Assembly: GCA_964059195.1 (NCBI GenBank)
Contig: CAXKWD010000001.1
Location: forward strand, 212,978,484-213,042,483
DNA length: 64,000 nt
Origin: Ectobius pallidus
Lineage: Eukaryota; Arthropoda; Insecta; Blattodea; Ectobiidae
Direction: 5' to 3'
A program made the position numbers and the translations under genes. Shown in pieces: positions 44,829 to 56,804 of the stretch. Each line of letters begins with the position of its first letter. Positions within the stretch are counted from its first letter, which is position 1. The notes below the pieces were generated by a model. It had not been told where the DNA came from. It did not search any database and worked only from the letters and a program-made list of their open reading frames with translations.

Positions 44829-45540
44829 CAGGGCCCTTTTTCATAGAACTTGCTAATAATATTAGTTAATAATATTAGATCTCTTAATATTATTCATTAG
44901 TTATGAAAATCTTGTTTCATAGAGATATGCACACTAGGCTACTCATAAAATCTTTTCTCTAATATTATTAGTTCATTAGTCAGCTGATTCATTTGGAGGT
45001 TATGTCTGGATTGTTGTTTGTGTTTTGTTCCTTCTTAGACTTTTTGTCTATACTATTTCAAAGCAGCACGGCCTACATGTATCTTCATAAATGTAACAAA
45101 AGCACTAAGAAGTGAATAAATCTGCCAGGCACTTATTCAAGATAGTAGTAGGCTTTTGTACTGAAATCTAATCTCAAATCCTAAAAACTGATTATGACAA
45201 AAATTCCTTTGATGCCGTAAGTAAGCTTTTTCTAAATTGATAATTAATCTTAGTGATTCATTTTTCACAATTTTAAGATCACGAAATCTGAATTACATGG
45301 GTTTGAGAATAACTTATTAGCCCAAATACACTTATAGAAAAGCACCTAATATTACCGGTAAATTTTATTAGGCTGCGGTCTATGAAACAGTTTACTAATA
45401 TTTACTAATAATTTTGAGCCATGAACTCATAACTAATATTATTAGAAAATATTCTTATGAAACAGAAGACTAATAATAATAACTAATATTATGTAATTGC
45501 TAATAATGTGAGTGTAAAAGTTCTAAGAAACAGGGCCCAG
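44829..45540. mobile_element. MITE-like element with CAGGGCCC ends
   Basis: CAGGGCCCTTTTTCATAGAA at the left and the complement of TTCTAAGAAACAGGGCCC at the right bound 712 bases in which TAATATTAGTTAATAATATT-like units fill both subterminal parts. A target duplication could not be fixed, so Harbinger and hAT remain possible. Confidence 0.65.
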
Positions 45541-45878
45541 ACCTAACTATTTTAATCAGTTTTACAAGAAGAAACATGAAACAAAATGCAGGATTACTAC
45601 TGGGCAATTGTATGGTCTAAATTATGGTTGAGAGTAAATAGCCTGATACTCTTATTGCTGATAATTCTGATTTCATAAAATATAGTGTCAATCATATTAA
45701 GATGAAAATTTAAAAAAAGTATTAATTAGGTCTTCATTTCTTAATTTCTTCCAACTATTTATTTTCATAAATATAACTTATTTGAAAAATGGAGTTCTAT
45801 TTTCTTGTAATTTAATATTTCATACTTTAGAATAACTGTGTCAAAATTGTAATATTAGTGTTCATTATTATGTTTCAT
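45541..45878. other. AT-rich sequence, nothing recognised
   Basis: No frame or repeat match. Confidence 0.4.
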
Positions 45879-45881
45879 TAA

Positions 45882-46311
45882 TGCCCGGTTTCTACAAACT
45901 AGTGAATTACCTATGGGTAAATTATCCATGGACAAATTAGTTCCATTTAACCTACAATGATATAATGAGCAAGGCTTTGGAGTTGTACAGTTAATTTAAT
46001 TCAGAAGGCTTTGATTCTCATTGTTTAAATGTTATTATTGATCCTATGAAAGGTTAAATTTTATCCAGCCATCCATGAAAGGATAAATTAACCCGAAGAT
46101 TTACCCTTGGAAAGATCTAGCCCGAGTTTGTAGGAACATTTTTTCTGTCATTTTCATATTTATCCAGAGGAGATTTATCTAGAAACTCGCCACAAGTGTA
46201 AGTGATTGCTATCTTTAAATTATTTGTGTTTGTGTGGTGTTATTTTGGGGTAAATTCTGTCCACTGGATAATTTACCCATAGGTAATTCGCGAGTTTATA
46301 GAAACCGGCCA
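45882..46311. mobile_element. MITE with TAA target (Harbinger-like)
   Basis: Long inverted ends: TGCCCGGTTTCTACAAACTA at the left and the complement of the right end TGGCCGGTTTCTATAAACTC, both continuing GAATTACCTATGGGTAAATT. TAA flanks at 45879-45881 and 46312-46314. Non-coding, 430 bases. Paired arms of ~45 bases make a strong hairpin. Confidence 0.82.
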
Positions 46312-46321
46312 TAAGACGGCT

Positions 46322-46413
46322 AAAATCGTTTGTTAAAACCTAAAAAGTGCTATTCCACGAAAATAAAAGACTAAAATCTTTTTGACAAAAGATTATAAAA
46401 ATCCGGGGCTTGG
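46322..46413. mobile_element. Possible hAT end fragment
   Basis: AAAACCTAAAAAGTGCTATT ... AAAAATCCGGGGCTTGGTG resembles the right end of the 7695-11114 hAT element (AAACCTAAAAATCCGGTCCC). The partner end was not found. Confidence 0.4.
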
Positions 46414-47704
46414 TGATGAATCAGAGAGAATTCCTTGATCGAATCGCCCTTCAGATCGACGTGATATACATAATAGTAACGATCCTTGCTACACGTATAG
46501 GCTGGTCAATTATGAACCAATTCAGTTGTAAAGTTCTCGCCGGGTTGCAATTATCAACCATTACAGTGTAATCATGAAGTAATGTTTCAGCTCTGCCTGG
46601 AATATTAATTGCGGATCTGAAATTCCATTCCAGCGGATTCGCGTGGGAACCAAAGATATCGCGTGTTCTAAGTATAGGAGTATCCTCCGGTAACAAATAT
46701 CTGTTTCTTCTCAAATCTGTTGAACTTGTGTCTTCTTACTAAATTGGACCGAATTGTTTCCCCCCAATGGCGACATCTGACCCGGATGATAAATACTTAG
46801 TTTACTTCTTCAAGTGCATTTGATGCAGTAATTACATAAAATGAGTGTAATTGGAAATGTAGGTATCCTGGTCAACTCAAGGTTCCTATAAACTGGTCTT
46901 GAAATTGGAATATGTGAATGCTTTAAGGTTTTTTAAAATGTTATATAATTTACAGCAAGTTGAATAAATATTTAGCAAAATATAACCCTATATATGTGAC
47001 TTGAGGCTTTTCCGGTGTTAGGAATATATTACACAGCCCAAGAAAAAATAACTTTTTGTTTTTTGTCTCAGATGTTTCCCCGGATTTTGGCTATACTTAG
47101 AGTGCTTATTCCAAATATGTAAACAGTTTTCTCTACTAGCTCTACTTTTATATATATTTTGTTCGTGAACTCTTAGTCTAGCGAAACAAAATCTTGCTTG
47201 ATAATATAGCTAGTGAAGGTTCTTGACCATACTTTGGACCCGTAGGACGAAAACTGTACGAATAACTAAAAGCTGGATTATTTTTTGGCCCTCAAATTGA
47301 CAGCTCATAGGCCTAAGTCATAAACATGTTATATTGTTATTGTAATGTTAGTGTGTTGCTTTTTTCTTCACACGATTCAGAAGCTAAAAATAGGCACTGT
47401 TTTTTTATTTATATCAAATGTAAAATGGAATAATTTGCATAGGCCCTAATGGTAATACCATATCTCACAAAACTAAAGCTGATAGGGCAAAACTAATGGC
47501 ACATTTGTCATCAGCGACCTAAATATACCCGAGAATAGGTATAAATTCTAGGGCACCAAAATGGCTGTTGGTCTGTATTATTGTTTCTCGGGAGGATTGA
47601 TTCCGAGCTTTCGGCAGCTACATCCTCAGCCATCTTCTCGGGAAATAGCTTCGGAGATAGCTTATTTGAGTTATTTGAGTTTTATTGCCTTGCTGTATTA
47701 CCTA
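46414..47704. other. Mostly unassigned
   Basis: The frame 46451-46714 has no recognised domain. 47590-47645 contains GAGCTTTCGGCAGCTACATC then CTCAGCCATCTTC, related to the loop at 24530-24570. The remainder is AT-rich. Confidence 0.4.
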
Positions 47705-48290
47705 ATCAATGGCAATAGACTCTTAAGCAAGCTAAAGGAATATTATCTATTTTAAGGAACCCGGAGGTTCATTGCCGCTCTTATCTGAGCCCGCCATTCA
47801 ACCTTATTCTGTGCTAACTCCATCCAATCATCACTCACAAATCCTACTTCCCTTAAACCTATACTAATATTGTCCTTCCACCCATGTCTAGGTCTTCCAA
47901 GTGATCTTTTCTCTTCGGGTCTTCTGATCAATATTTTTTAAATAGCCCATGTCTTTCCTCCCCCATGCACGCAACATGTCCAGCCCATTTCGTACCCTGC
48001 AGTTATAATTTTCAAGTGACCATGGGGAATAGTTAGGCCTATGTTTCCAGTTTTTCCGAGCAAATCATATAGAAGGAAAATTCTACGTACAGAATGATAC
48101 TTCTACATGTATTCACCTCCGGAGGGAGGGGGGGAAGAAACTCCCGTGATTTAATTACCTGTATTGTATTCGGTAAAGAGTACAAGTTATGAAGCTCGTC
48201 GTTATGCACTTTTCTCCAGTCCCCGTTTCATCTGTATTGGCTCCGAATATTTTCCTTTGGATCATATTTTCGAACTTTATCAAATGCTGT
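47705..48290 (-). pseudogene. LINE-B copy 3, disrupted
   Basis: Aligns with 33235-33640 (CAATGGCAATAGAC, CAACATGTCCAGCCCATTTC, AGTTATGAAGCTCGTCGTTA). A piece of about 146 bases (48003-48148) without counterpart in other copies interrupts it before CCGTGATTTAATTACC. No open frame is kept. Confidence 0.75.
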
Positions 48291-49104
48291 TTTACTTTTA
48301 TAAAAACAGGAAATGTCACTTTTAATATGTTTTCGAGTTTATATTCCAGTTAATCCTCTAACTCGATTATTTAAATCACCCGATATAAATATTCATATAG
48401 CCTATCTTAACACCGCATGCCACTATGTAAATGTAAAAAAAAAGAGTAATGCTTTCAGGAAGTTAGAATCGTGTTTAGTTAATAAAAAGAGCTCTTATGA
48501 AGCGAAAGCTGTCCTGAACCTGAACATTAATCTGAACAGTTGGGTGGACATTAGAATGCAGCAGTGTCTCTGCATCTGAATGGGACAGATTTTATCTTTT
48601 CCTGTAGAATAAGTGATGTCTTGTTTTACTAACAGTGGGGTGCCCGTGGGCATTGCTTAGAAAGTAAGGAGCTAGAGGCAAGGGCGTACAATCTATGAAT
48701 GAGAGTTCATTTGTTTGTATAATAAACAGATTACTTCGTGTTAGTAACACTTTTATCACTTTCCCACACCATAGAATTAGGATGTAATTTAATTAATTGG
48801 GAATCTTAAAATGCGAGCCTAATGTCTTCCCGTTTCACTTTTATTATCAGTACTCTTCTTGTTCGCTGTGAATGTTAAATTAAAGGTTATAGGGTGTGAA
48901 GTGAATGATTATTCTGAAACTCATTCTGACCAAAGTTTAATTTCACTTTCACCAACCATAAATAAGCCAACTTTTGTGCAAATTTCACTGGAAATCTAAA
49001 TCATTAGATCAATTTTCGTAACAATACAGAAAACCAGAAAAAAATATCACGATTTATGTTCAACTTCTGGACATAAAAACAAATTAAGTACTTAGTTTTT
49101 AGTA
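48291..49104. other. No recognised feature
   Basis: The frame 48313-48579 has no recognisable motif. AT-rich. Confidence 0.4.
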
Positions 49105-49313
49105 CCCATATCTACCTAGGTATAGGCATAATAAGAAGGAGGAAGTGTTTGTCTGTTTGTCTCTTTGTTTATGCGCGATGCCCAGCGAGGTCTACTGCAT
49201 GCAGAGATCTGAAATTTAAAAAATAGATGGACTGAAGGCTGGCAGAATGCACCTCAAAGCCTGATTTTTAATTTTCGCTTTCGTTCGCGAGTTTTGAGTG
49301 AAAAACTGGCAGA

Positions 49314-49344
<31 letters not shown>

Positions 49345-49735
49345 GCGCTATCGAAGCATCAGTTTTCGGTAATACGTTTCAGTTAACAAATCAATAAGCA
49401 ATATGGCTTTGCTTTTTTTTGTCATAACTTGGAAATAAAAGCATCGCGATTTTTTTAATATATCGCATGGAATTATCGAACTTTTCGATTCTGTGAGCTC
49501 ACCCTTGTCGATTCGTTTGTTTAAAATGTCAAATACAATAGAGGCACTTTCTAATTGTGGAATGCACTCCAAAGCCGGATATTTTTAGCTGTTTCATTAT
49601 AATTATTAATCATTTAGCTTATGAATGATTCGCGTGTAAATGCTAATAAATATGTTTTAATTACTTTGCTCTTAATGTTTAATCTTCTAATTAATTATCG
49701 TGGGTGAAGCCGCGGGTAATATATAAGATATATAA
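49105..49735 (-). repeat. Dispersed repeat related to family G
   Basis: Ends with CGTGGGTGAAGCCGCGGGTA, the complement-type counterpart of the GGCTTCGCCCGCG start at 20985 and 40640, and includes GTTTGTCTGTTTGTCTCTTT and a T-run (49317-49344). Confidence 0.5.
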
Positions 49736-50168
49736 TCATGCCTGTTACGCGACTGGGAAAGTAAGAATTTTATCAATTAGCTAATTTTACCATGAAAATG
49801 ACACAACACTGATCTCTGCATTTAAGGCCTAAATAAACACTATGTGTAAATGATAACACAACACTGAGGTTCATACACCGGAATGAACGATGCGCTCACA
49901 ACACTACAACTTAGCAACACCACAGCTACAGTACGTAGTATGCAGACTATACCATGAATGTACAGGACTGCATAAAGCAAAACAAATAACCTTTAACAAA
50001 ATTAGAAATTAAATTTTGACCGAACCGAATGAGCTATCAGGATGAAATTTTGTATAGACACTCACCAGTTGATGGGGAATTTATGGTGAAATTTTAAGCC
50101 CTCTAGGTCAAGTGGTCTCGGAGGAGTAAGCGAGCATACACGCATCTCTGAAAGCATTTAATGATGAT
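49736..50168. other. No recognised feature
   Basis: AT-rich; no frame with motif. Confidence 0.4.
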
Positions 50169-50625
50169 TAGGGGGCGGATTTCTATGACATGTCATATTT
50201 TTCCCCCTTTGCATTATTTAAGGTTTCCGACTAATTTAAACCCGATTCCAAGCATCCTGTTGAAAATGGAACGGCTTTTATTGTGCATATATCTGCATAT
50301 TTAGGAAATTTTCAACTATTGTATCATATTTAGTATGAATATGCATATTTAGGTCATATTTCCGGCATATTTATGTGCATATTAAAGAAATTTTGAAGTT
50401 TCAAATCATATTTTATAAATTTTGCATTATACTGATACTTTTTGAGAATTTACAGATATTTTAGATAATTAACATTATATTTTAATAAAATAAATTTAAC
50501 GAAACTTAAAAAAATTATAGGCTACACAATGTGTAAGTGGTAAAGTCATATTTTAAATTTTATTGGTCATATTTTAATGTTTTTAGGTCATAAATGCATG
50601 CATATATCCTATTTTTTGGTCATAG
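50169..50625 (+). mobile_element. hAT MITE, TAGGGGGCGGATTTC family, copy 4 (right end lost)
   Basis: The left end is intact (TAGGGGGCGGATTTCTATGA), preceded by ATGATGAT. The right side stops at GGTCATAG and lacks the last ~17 bases, so no duplication is visible. TAGGCTA at 50518-50524 replaces TA of copy 3. Confidence 0.85.
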
Positions 50626-51176
50626 GTCGGTAGAAAGAACTGTATTCGGCACAGCTCCAAATCTGAGAAACTACAAAACTTAACACGAGTACTTCCTCAT
50701 TTGTGGTGTCTTGTTTAATTTGTTTTACCGCCATTGCGTTATCGCTGTAGAAAGTTAATTTGCATTCAGATCGGTTTCTGTTTTTGCCTGGAAATAATAT
50801 CAGCCTGTCAGCTGTTTTTTCAGACATCGTGATTGATGAGTTTAGGTTAATTCAATGCAAATCTGACGTATGGAACAAGTTTTAATGCTTTTCCCCCCTT
50901 GTTATAACATGTAATATTAATTATGGAGTTTTTTTTTTAATTTTTAATGAGGTGTATCAACACTTGTTTTTCCAAATTATGGTTGTAATATCTTGTATTG
51001 GCTGAAAGCTAAATGTAAACTGTGCTATTAAAATTGAATTAGTGATGCTTCGTTGATTACCTGAGGAATTAAGTTATTTTAATTGAGAATAAAACAAATT
51101 GCAGTAGTTAATATTCATAAAACATGCTCCAGATTTTGTAATACAGTTAATTGTATTAAAGTAACAATAGTCTAGC

Positions 51177-51177
<1 letters not shown>
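50626..51177. other. No recognised feature
   Basis: The minus-strand frame 50609-50827 begins in unassigned DNA and has no known domain. Confidence 0.35.

Positions 51178-51228
<51 letters not shown>
51178..51228. repeat. (AAT)n microsatellite
   Basis: About seventeen AAT units. Confidence 0.95.
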
Positions 51229-51454
51229 TAAGAGATAATAATAAACATTGACATAAAAACTAATATTACAGTATGGAAAGAACACTTTCACATGTGTTTG
51301 TGCTGCTAAACTTCGATGTAATTTAGACCGAAAGTAGGCTACAACATTTTAGCGAATGTTCATATGAAAGTTCTTACTTCAAAATTCTGAAGCCTTTTCA
51401 TGCCTTACCTGAGGTAATGTGTGTTAATTTGATACATTTTTCGAACTGATTTTG

Positions 51455-51520
51455 CGGGCCGGAAGGAAAGGTATCGAGGGGCCGCGTGCGGCCCGCGGCC
51501 AGTCAGTTGGAAACCCTTGA
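51455..51520. mobile_element. Possible hAT right end
   Basis: GGCCGCGTGCGGCCCGCGGC followed by CAGTCAGTTGGAAACCCTTG looks like a common hAT terminus (CAAGGGTTTCCAAC read in reverse). The left partner and duplication were not found. Confidence 0.4.
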
Positions 51521-51559
51521 ATCAATTAATAATTTTCAATTAAGAGAAAAGTAATTTTT

Positions 51560-52096
51560 CACGACAAAAGCATTTTACAACCCTATTGAACGTACGTCTG
51601 TTCATAAATCTAAAAATAAACATTTATAAGACAATTATCCTCCTTTCTCTTCGGAAAGAACATAATCTGAGAGTGTTCGAAAACAGGGGGCTTAGGAAAA
51701 TATTTGGCCTAAGAGAGATGAAAATGGAGACTGGAGAAAACTGCATAATGACGAGCTTCATAACCTGTACTCTTCACCGAATATAGTAAGGGTAATTAAA
51801 TCACGGAGGATTAAATGGGCTGGACATGTTGCGCGCTTGGGGGAGGAAAGACACATCTCAAAAATATTGATTGGGGGCCAGAAGGGAAAAGACCACTTAG
51901 ACGAAGATGTAGTGGAAGGTGTAGACGTAGGTGGGGAGACAATATTAGAATATATTAAAGGGAAGTAGGATTTGAGAGGGATGGTTGGAGTTAGCACAGA
52001 ATAGGGTTGAATGGCGGGCTCATGTAAGCTTGGCAATGAGCCTCCTGGTTCCATAAAATAGCCTATTTCTTTAGCTTGTTTAGGAATTGTCTATTG
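51560..52096 (+). pseudogene. LINE-B copy 4 (plus strand): RT C-terminal remnant
   Basis: This is the only LINE-B copy on the plus strand. ACTGGAGAAAACTGCATAAT, AAATGGGCTGGACATGTTGC and AGGGTTGAATGGCGGGCTCA encode the same NDELHNLYSS..KWAGHV segment, with stops and frame changes. Its 3' end (GTCTATTG|CATTAAGTAAG) is split by a hAT element and resumes at 52732. Confidence 0.84.
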
Positions 52097-52731
52097 CAGC
52101 GTTTCTCAACCTATGGTCCGCGAAGATGGTGCAGATGGTCCGCAGACATAATAAAAAAATATCATAAAGCAAGTAAAGAAGTAAAATTTTTCAGATAAAA
52201 TGGACATTAGATGTCAGAGTTTTTTAAATCTTCGAAAATACAGGTCCTAATGCAAGTTTCTTTACTTTTGCAGTTACGAACCACAGTTTGAAACCCTTGA
52301 TGCACTGACGTCTATGGTTCCCTCTTTCATTCAAATCCCTGAAAAATAAAACTTTGTCGGAATTTGTTATTAGAGACGCTCACTTAACAAGGGTTTTATT
52401 GTTGGAGGTGCCCGAGTGCCTGATACCGGTAAACCTGTGTTATAATTCCTAATTATATTATCAAACTGGTAATAAATATTAAAGTCTGTTCAAAATATAA
52501 TTTTACTGTCAATAGTTTACTTCCAATTCAATAACTGTGTTTTCGTCGAATTAAAAAAAAAAAAGTACTTAGATTTATTTCGTTATAATGACCTATAATT
52601 AATACCCCAAATATTAAGAATATAAGCCTACATATAGCCTACTTTTAAAAATGGGATGTAAAATTAGGGGTCCGCAAAAAAAAAAAAGACTTTTTAGAGG
52701 TCTTCGGGTTCAAAAAGGTTGAGACACGCTG
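52097..52731. mobile_element. hAT element, CAGCGTTTCTCAACC family, copy 2
   Basis: 635 bases with ends CAGCGTTTCTCAACC and GGTTGAGACACGCTG. The exact 8-bp duplication GTCTATTG lies at 52089-52096 and 52732-52739. It is longer than copy 1 (266 bases), which retains only both ends and the GGTCCGCGGACC region. No transposase frame. Confidence 0.93.
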
Positions 52732-52805
52732 GTCTATTGCATTAAGTAAGTTGGACGAACGTACGAATTCAAAGCATACTGTAGTGTAGTGTATCTAGCA
52801 TAGAC

Positions 52806-53750
52806 AGGCCGGTATTCATAGTCGCAATAAGTCGTACTTATATCCAAGTCGAACTTTAATCTCGTCTTAAGTTGAGTTTCTGACACAAACAAGTCGGACT
52901 TATGACGTAGTTACTTTATAAAGTCAGACTTGACAAAGTCGAGCTTATTGCTATTCATAGTCACTCAAGTACGACTTATTTGTCGAAATAAGTCGTACTT
53001 TATCAAGTCAAGGGTCCCCCTGACTATTTCAGTTTAAGCCAGTACCATGTATAGTAATTTTGAGAATCTGGTCGAGATATTAGAAGAAACTCGCACCCAA
53101 AGCGTTATTTGAGAAAGATGATGAACCCTTTCAAATTTTACAGTGACAACGAATTTAAAAAGAGATTTTGTTTCAAGCAGACACAATTTTGGAAATATCA
53201 ATCGCCTATCTTTCATCAGCATTTCTCTCTGCTGGCATTTCATATCGGCCCAAAGCTTCCTAATCTGTTTTGAATCTCTCTAAAATAATAATTAATATCG
53301 AAATAAATACATAAGCCTACCAGTATTAATTCTGAACAATATCCAAGCTAATATATACACATTATATTTTCAAGAAACTATTGGTCAGTTTACTTACACG
53401 CTGCATAATATGACTGGATGAATTGAATTCTTTGTTTACAATGCACAGAGCCGTCTGTATGTTTATACTACAATAGCGAAATACGTAACCAGATGGCTTT
53501 GCATTAAACGAAATCTGAAAAAATCTTGAATGCGATTGGCTAATTCAATTGTTACGGCAGTGAACGTGCGATTTTTCATATTATCATGTTCGACCTTAAT
53601 ATGTAGAATAAGTAGAGCTTTATTAAGTCAGACTTAATAAAGTACGACTTTAAAGAAGACTATGAATACGAAAAACGTATAAGTCGACTTGTCAAATAAG
53701 TTCAGCTTTATAAAGTCTGTTCTTAAGTCGCCGACTATGAATACCGGCCT
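52806..53750 (+). mobile_element. PIF/Harbinger-like element with transposase remnant
   Basis: Inverted ends AGGCCGGTATTCATAGTCG and CGACTATGAATACCGGCCT bound 945 bases. Both subterminal regions are packed with variants of AAGTCGTACTTA, AAGTCAGACTTA and AAGTCGACTT, which are nearly palindromic. A short Harbinger-type transposase segment lies at 53118-53273. The target duplication is not clear. Confidence 0.8.
53118..53273 (+). pseudogene. Harbinger-type transposase N-terminal fragment
   Basis: Reads MMNPFKFYSDNEFKKRFCF then KQTQFWKYQSPIFH and stops at 53271-53273. NP...YSDNEFKKRFRFxKxTF is the conserved stretch near the start of HARBI1-like transposases. The DDE catalytic part is absent, so only the first ~50 residues of a broken gene remain. 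Confidence 0.7.
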
Positions 53751-54291
53751 TAGTTTAGGATTCAATGAAAGGCGAACTTAATATATTACATCAAACACTA
53801 GCTGGGAAGCTGTTTTCTAACTACCATATAAGTTAGGTATAACAGAAGTGGGGCCCGTGTCCACTTATACCACGCGAGCACGTATTCACTTTTTTTTCTC
53901 TCTCCGGTCAGCTGTCGATCTCGGATCCCCCAGTTTCTCTGGCTCCCATGTACGGAGCTTTGTGAAGAAAGTCCATCTCCTAATCGGTATGATGTTCCTC
54001 TTGGCCGATTTCTTCCAATTGTTTACTACATGTTCATTAAAGAAAGCGAGTGCTTCTCTTGATTTCGGCGATAGTTAACATGACCGGGTTTGAACTTAAT
54101 CTTATTAACCACAACTTCCGAACAATAGCGTACATTCTTGTTCAATTAATCTTGATTGACTGGATTTCAACATACCCAGTCTTTTAAAGTTGTTAATATG
54201 TTGTAAAGAAAGTTGCATTGTATTTCATTTTGGCTGTAGACATGTACTGTACATTGTAATATCTTATTAGAGAAGGCTTAATACTTATCAG
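53751..54291. other. No recognised feature
   Basis: 53830-54080 is of mixed composition. The 76-codon frame 53848-54078 (serine- and phenylalanine-rich) matches nothing I recognise. Confidence 0.35.
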
Positions 54292-54973
54292 TAGGGTTCG
54301 GTTGTTTATGACCTAAAAAATGGAAAATATGACTGCAAATATGATCTTAAAAGTGACTAAATATGACCCAAAAATCCTAAATATGACCTTATAAAGGAAC
54401 ATATTTTCTAAAAATAAATGTTCCATATTTGAACGTTTAATGACACTAAATTATTACATCACATTAATTCAATCAGATAATCACTTTATAGCAATTTCAC
54501 AGGTTATTTACAGTTTTACTTGCAAAAAACTTCTAATCTGTTAATGTTTCCAGATGCCAGTGCAAATGTGAACTTAAAATATTTTTAAAATATGTGTATT
54601 GGAAGTTGTTAACAACAAGGAGGAAGAGATAATTGTGCTATTGCTTGTTATTGTCCCTTCACATTTCAGTTACAGTAATACCAAAATATTCGTGACTCTC
54701 TTTTGGAAAAAATGTAAGTCGACAATCGAGTGCGCATACTGTATAATTGTGCTCTTCTATCGCGTTTATAACTGCAATATGACGTTAAATTACAAATATG
54801 ACCGAAATATGACCAAGACCATGAAAATGACGGATGACCAAAATATTACTTTACATGCAAAGTACAAACAATCCGATTAGGATAACAAATGTGCAATTCT
54901 TGTTTAATTTGTGTTTGTGGCGAGAATGGATATCAGGATAAAAATATGACATGTCATAAACATCCGAACCCTA
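54292..54973. mobile_element. hAT element with TAGGGTTCGG ends
   Basis: 682 bases. TAGGGTTCGGTTGTTTATGA at the left, its near-complement at the right. The exact 8-bp duplication CTTATCAG lies at 54284-54291 and 54974-54981. Subterminal AATATGACC/CCTAAATATGAC motifs recur at both ends. The frame 54599-54880 has no hAT motif. Confidence 0.92.
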
Positions 54974-55018
54974 CTTATCAGAGAATTTCATATGCAGACA
55001 TTGGGCCTATCTCATATT

Positions 55019-55656
55019 TAGACCTGGGATTTTAAGGCAAATGCCTATTTTGTTCCTTATGAAATAACATGAATATATTTAAATATGTTGACTTTTCATG
55101 ATAAATCACTTACATTTATAGAGTTTTGTAGTGCCCTAAAATGCCTATTTGGACCTCTAGAACCTATTTTATTATTTTAGTGCCTAAAATGCCTATTTTG
55201 TACATTTAAAATCCAATTCAACTTCTGTAATTTTTATAGTCTTATAATGGTCACCCCTCAATGAAAAGCAGAACAGAAGAGAGTGGGTTTTTCACAGAAA
55301 CTTTATTATTCCAAACAATAGTCTCTAAAGGAATGCTGACTGATGGGGGAGGTGGAGGACTGCTGTGTCAAGTCACCAGTGAAAGAACATCTGTTTAAGT
55401 GAATATAGTTCGTGATGCCTAATTTTGCAGTTAATTCTGTTAAGAATAGGTATACCACGTTTCTTGCAGTAAAAAAAGACCATGTTACAGATTAAGTGTA
55501 TATTGTAATATTTTAAAGTCTATTTTCTATCTATTTACACTTTTTAAAGCATATTTTAAGTGCCTATTTTATTTTTTAAAAGCCTATTTACTTGTTTTAT
55601 AAGCCTAATTTAGGTGCCTAAAATTAATTATTTTAGAACCTAAAATCCCAGGTCTA
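55019..55656. mobile_element. hAT element with TAGACCTGGGATTTTA ends
   Basis: 638 bases. Termini TAGACCTGGGATTTTAAGGC and the complement of CCTAAAATCCCAGGTCTA. The exact 8-bp duplication CTCATATT lies at 55011-55018 and 55657-55664. Subterminal arrays of GCCTATTTT and CCTAAAATGCC. Non-coding. Confidence 0.92.
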
Positions 55657-55664
55657 CTCATATT

Positions 55665-55984
55665 ATTTCTCCTTACCGTCTAGTTTTGAAGGAAAGATAC
55701 AACAGAATAATCATTACGTAGGCCAATTTTGGTTTATTCTAAAACTATTTACGGAATAAGAACTCTAAAAAAAACATTATCCATTGAAAGCTGCTTTTTC
55801 ACTGTTCAGTATTCAGTTATAAGTTGAAGAACTCACATACAAAACAAGTTATATCCATTTTATTTTTAAGTGAGCTCTTGTCGCCATTGGTATTTTGTGG
55901 GTCACTGCATGTGAAAAAGTTACATCCTTCAGTTTGCAGAATGAAGATTTGGTTCATAGAGAGTTAGGCCTACTAGAAAATTAG
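55665..55984. other. No recognised feature
   Basis: AT-rich, without a frame or repeat match. Confidence 0.4.
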
Positions 55985-56390
55985 CAAGCGTACGTATTGC
56001 TGATTAAAACGTACCACAGATTCAGAAACCATACCCAAATCATGCATAAACAATTAAAAAGATTGATAATTAAAAACCTAATTCCGGCTTCGAGGTGAAT
56101 TTCACTATTATAAAGTGCGCCGCCTGGATAAAAGACAACCTCAGATTCAAGTTCCCAAGCCCAAAAAACCCCCGCATAGTGAGTTTCGTCCAAATCATTC
56201 GATGTTTTCCCACTAGGCGTGCATTCGTGATCCCTTTCTGTCCACCTATGCATAAAGAAATAAGATCTCGGCAAGTCGTAAACAAATTAATCAAGAAAGC
56301 AACCGAGCAAGGCCTTCTTCAATTAATTCACAGTAAAATTAAATAAAGTCTTGTTAATAGGCGGCGTTGGATGTTGCACGGTCACAGCCC
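55985..56390 (+). repeat. Dispersed repeat family F, distal part
   Basis: AAATCATGCATAAACAATTA, AAAAAACCCCCGCATAGTGA and GTCTTGTTAATAGGCGGCGT align with 12530-12780. The overlapping frames on both strands are chance. Confidence 0.65.
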
Positions 56391-56804
56391 ACAAGCTTTA
56401 ATGTATATAGATATCCAGAAAGCGATTTGCTTCATTTTAACTTATATCCATTATTATTTAATAATTGATTTTGTTAACATATTGCACAACATAACTTGCA
56501 AATGTTGTTACTTTAAAATAATTTTATTGCTGTCCAGCGTTGTAGTAATCATTGTGGTGAGAGTGACCTTAACTGTTGTATTCCATATGAGTGAATGGGC
56601 AACAGAGAACAAGAGAGAGATGGTGACCGCTTGGGAAGGGAAAGAGACCGACTGGGGGAGAATAAAGAATGACATTTGTTTCTCTAAATTCATTTGTACG
56701 GAATTTCCAACCCTGCAAACATAAGCTGTGGCAAACAAGATTTAAATGCTACCAGGTTGCTAAAAATGTCATTGAAAACAGACAGAGAGAATTAATTAAT
56801 AATA
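56391..56804. other. No recognised feature
   Basis: The 117-codon frame 56371-56724 has no known domain and overlaps the repeat end; probably chance. Confidence 0.35.

Noticed and set aside
44829..45540. Assignment of the CAGGGCCC element to hAT by its CAGGG start
   Set aside because: No 8-bp duplication could be matched at its borders, and TTTCATAGAA-type ends also occur in Harbinger elements, so the class is left open.
53848..54078. 76-codon frame considered as a small secreted protein
   Set aside because: There is no clear signal peptide, no homology that I recognise, and no splice or start context; kept only as unassigned.
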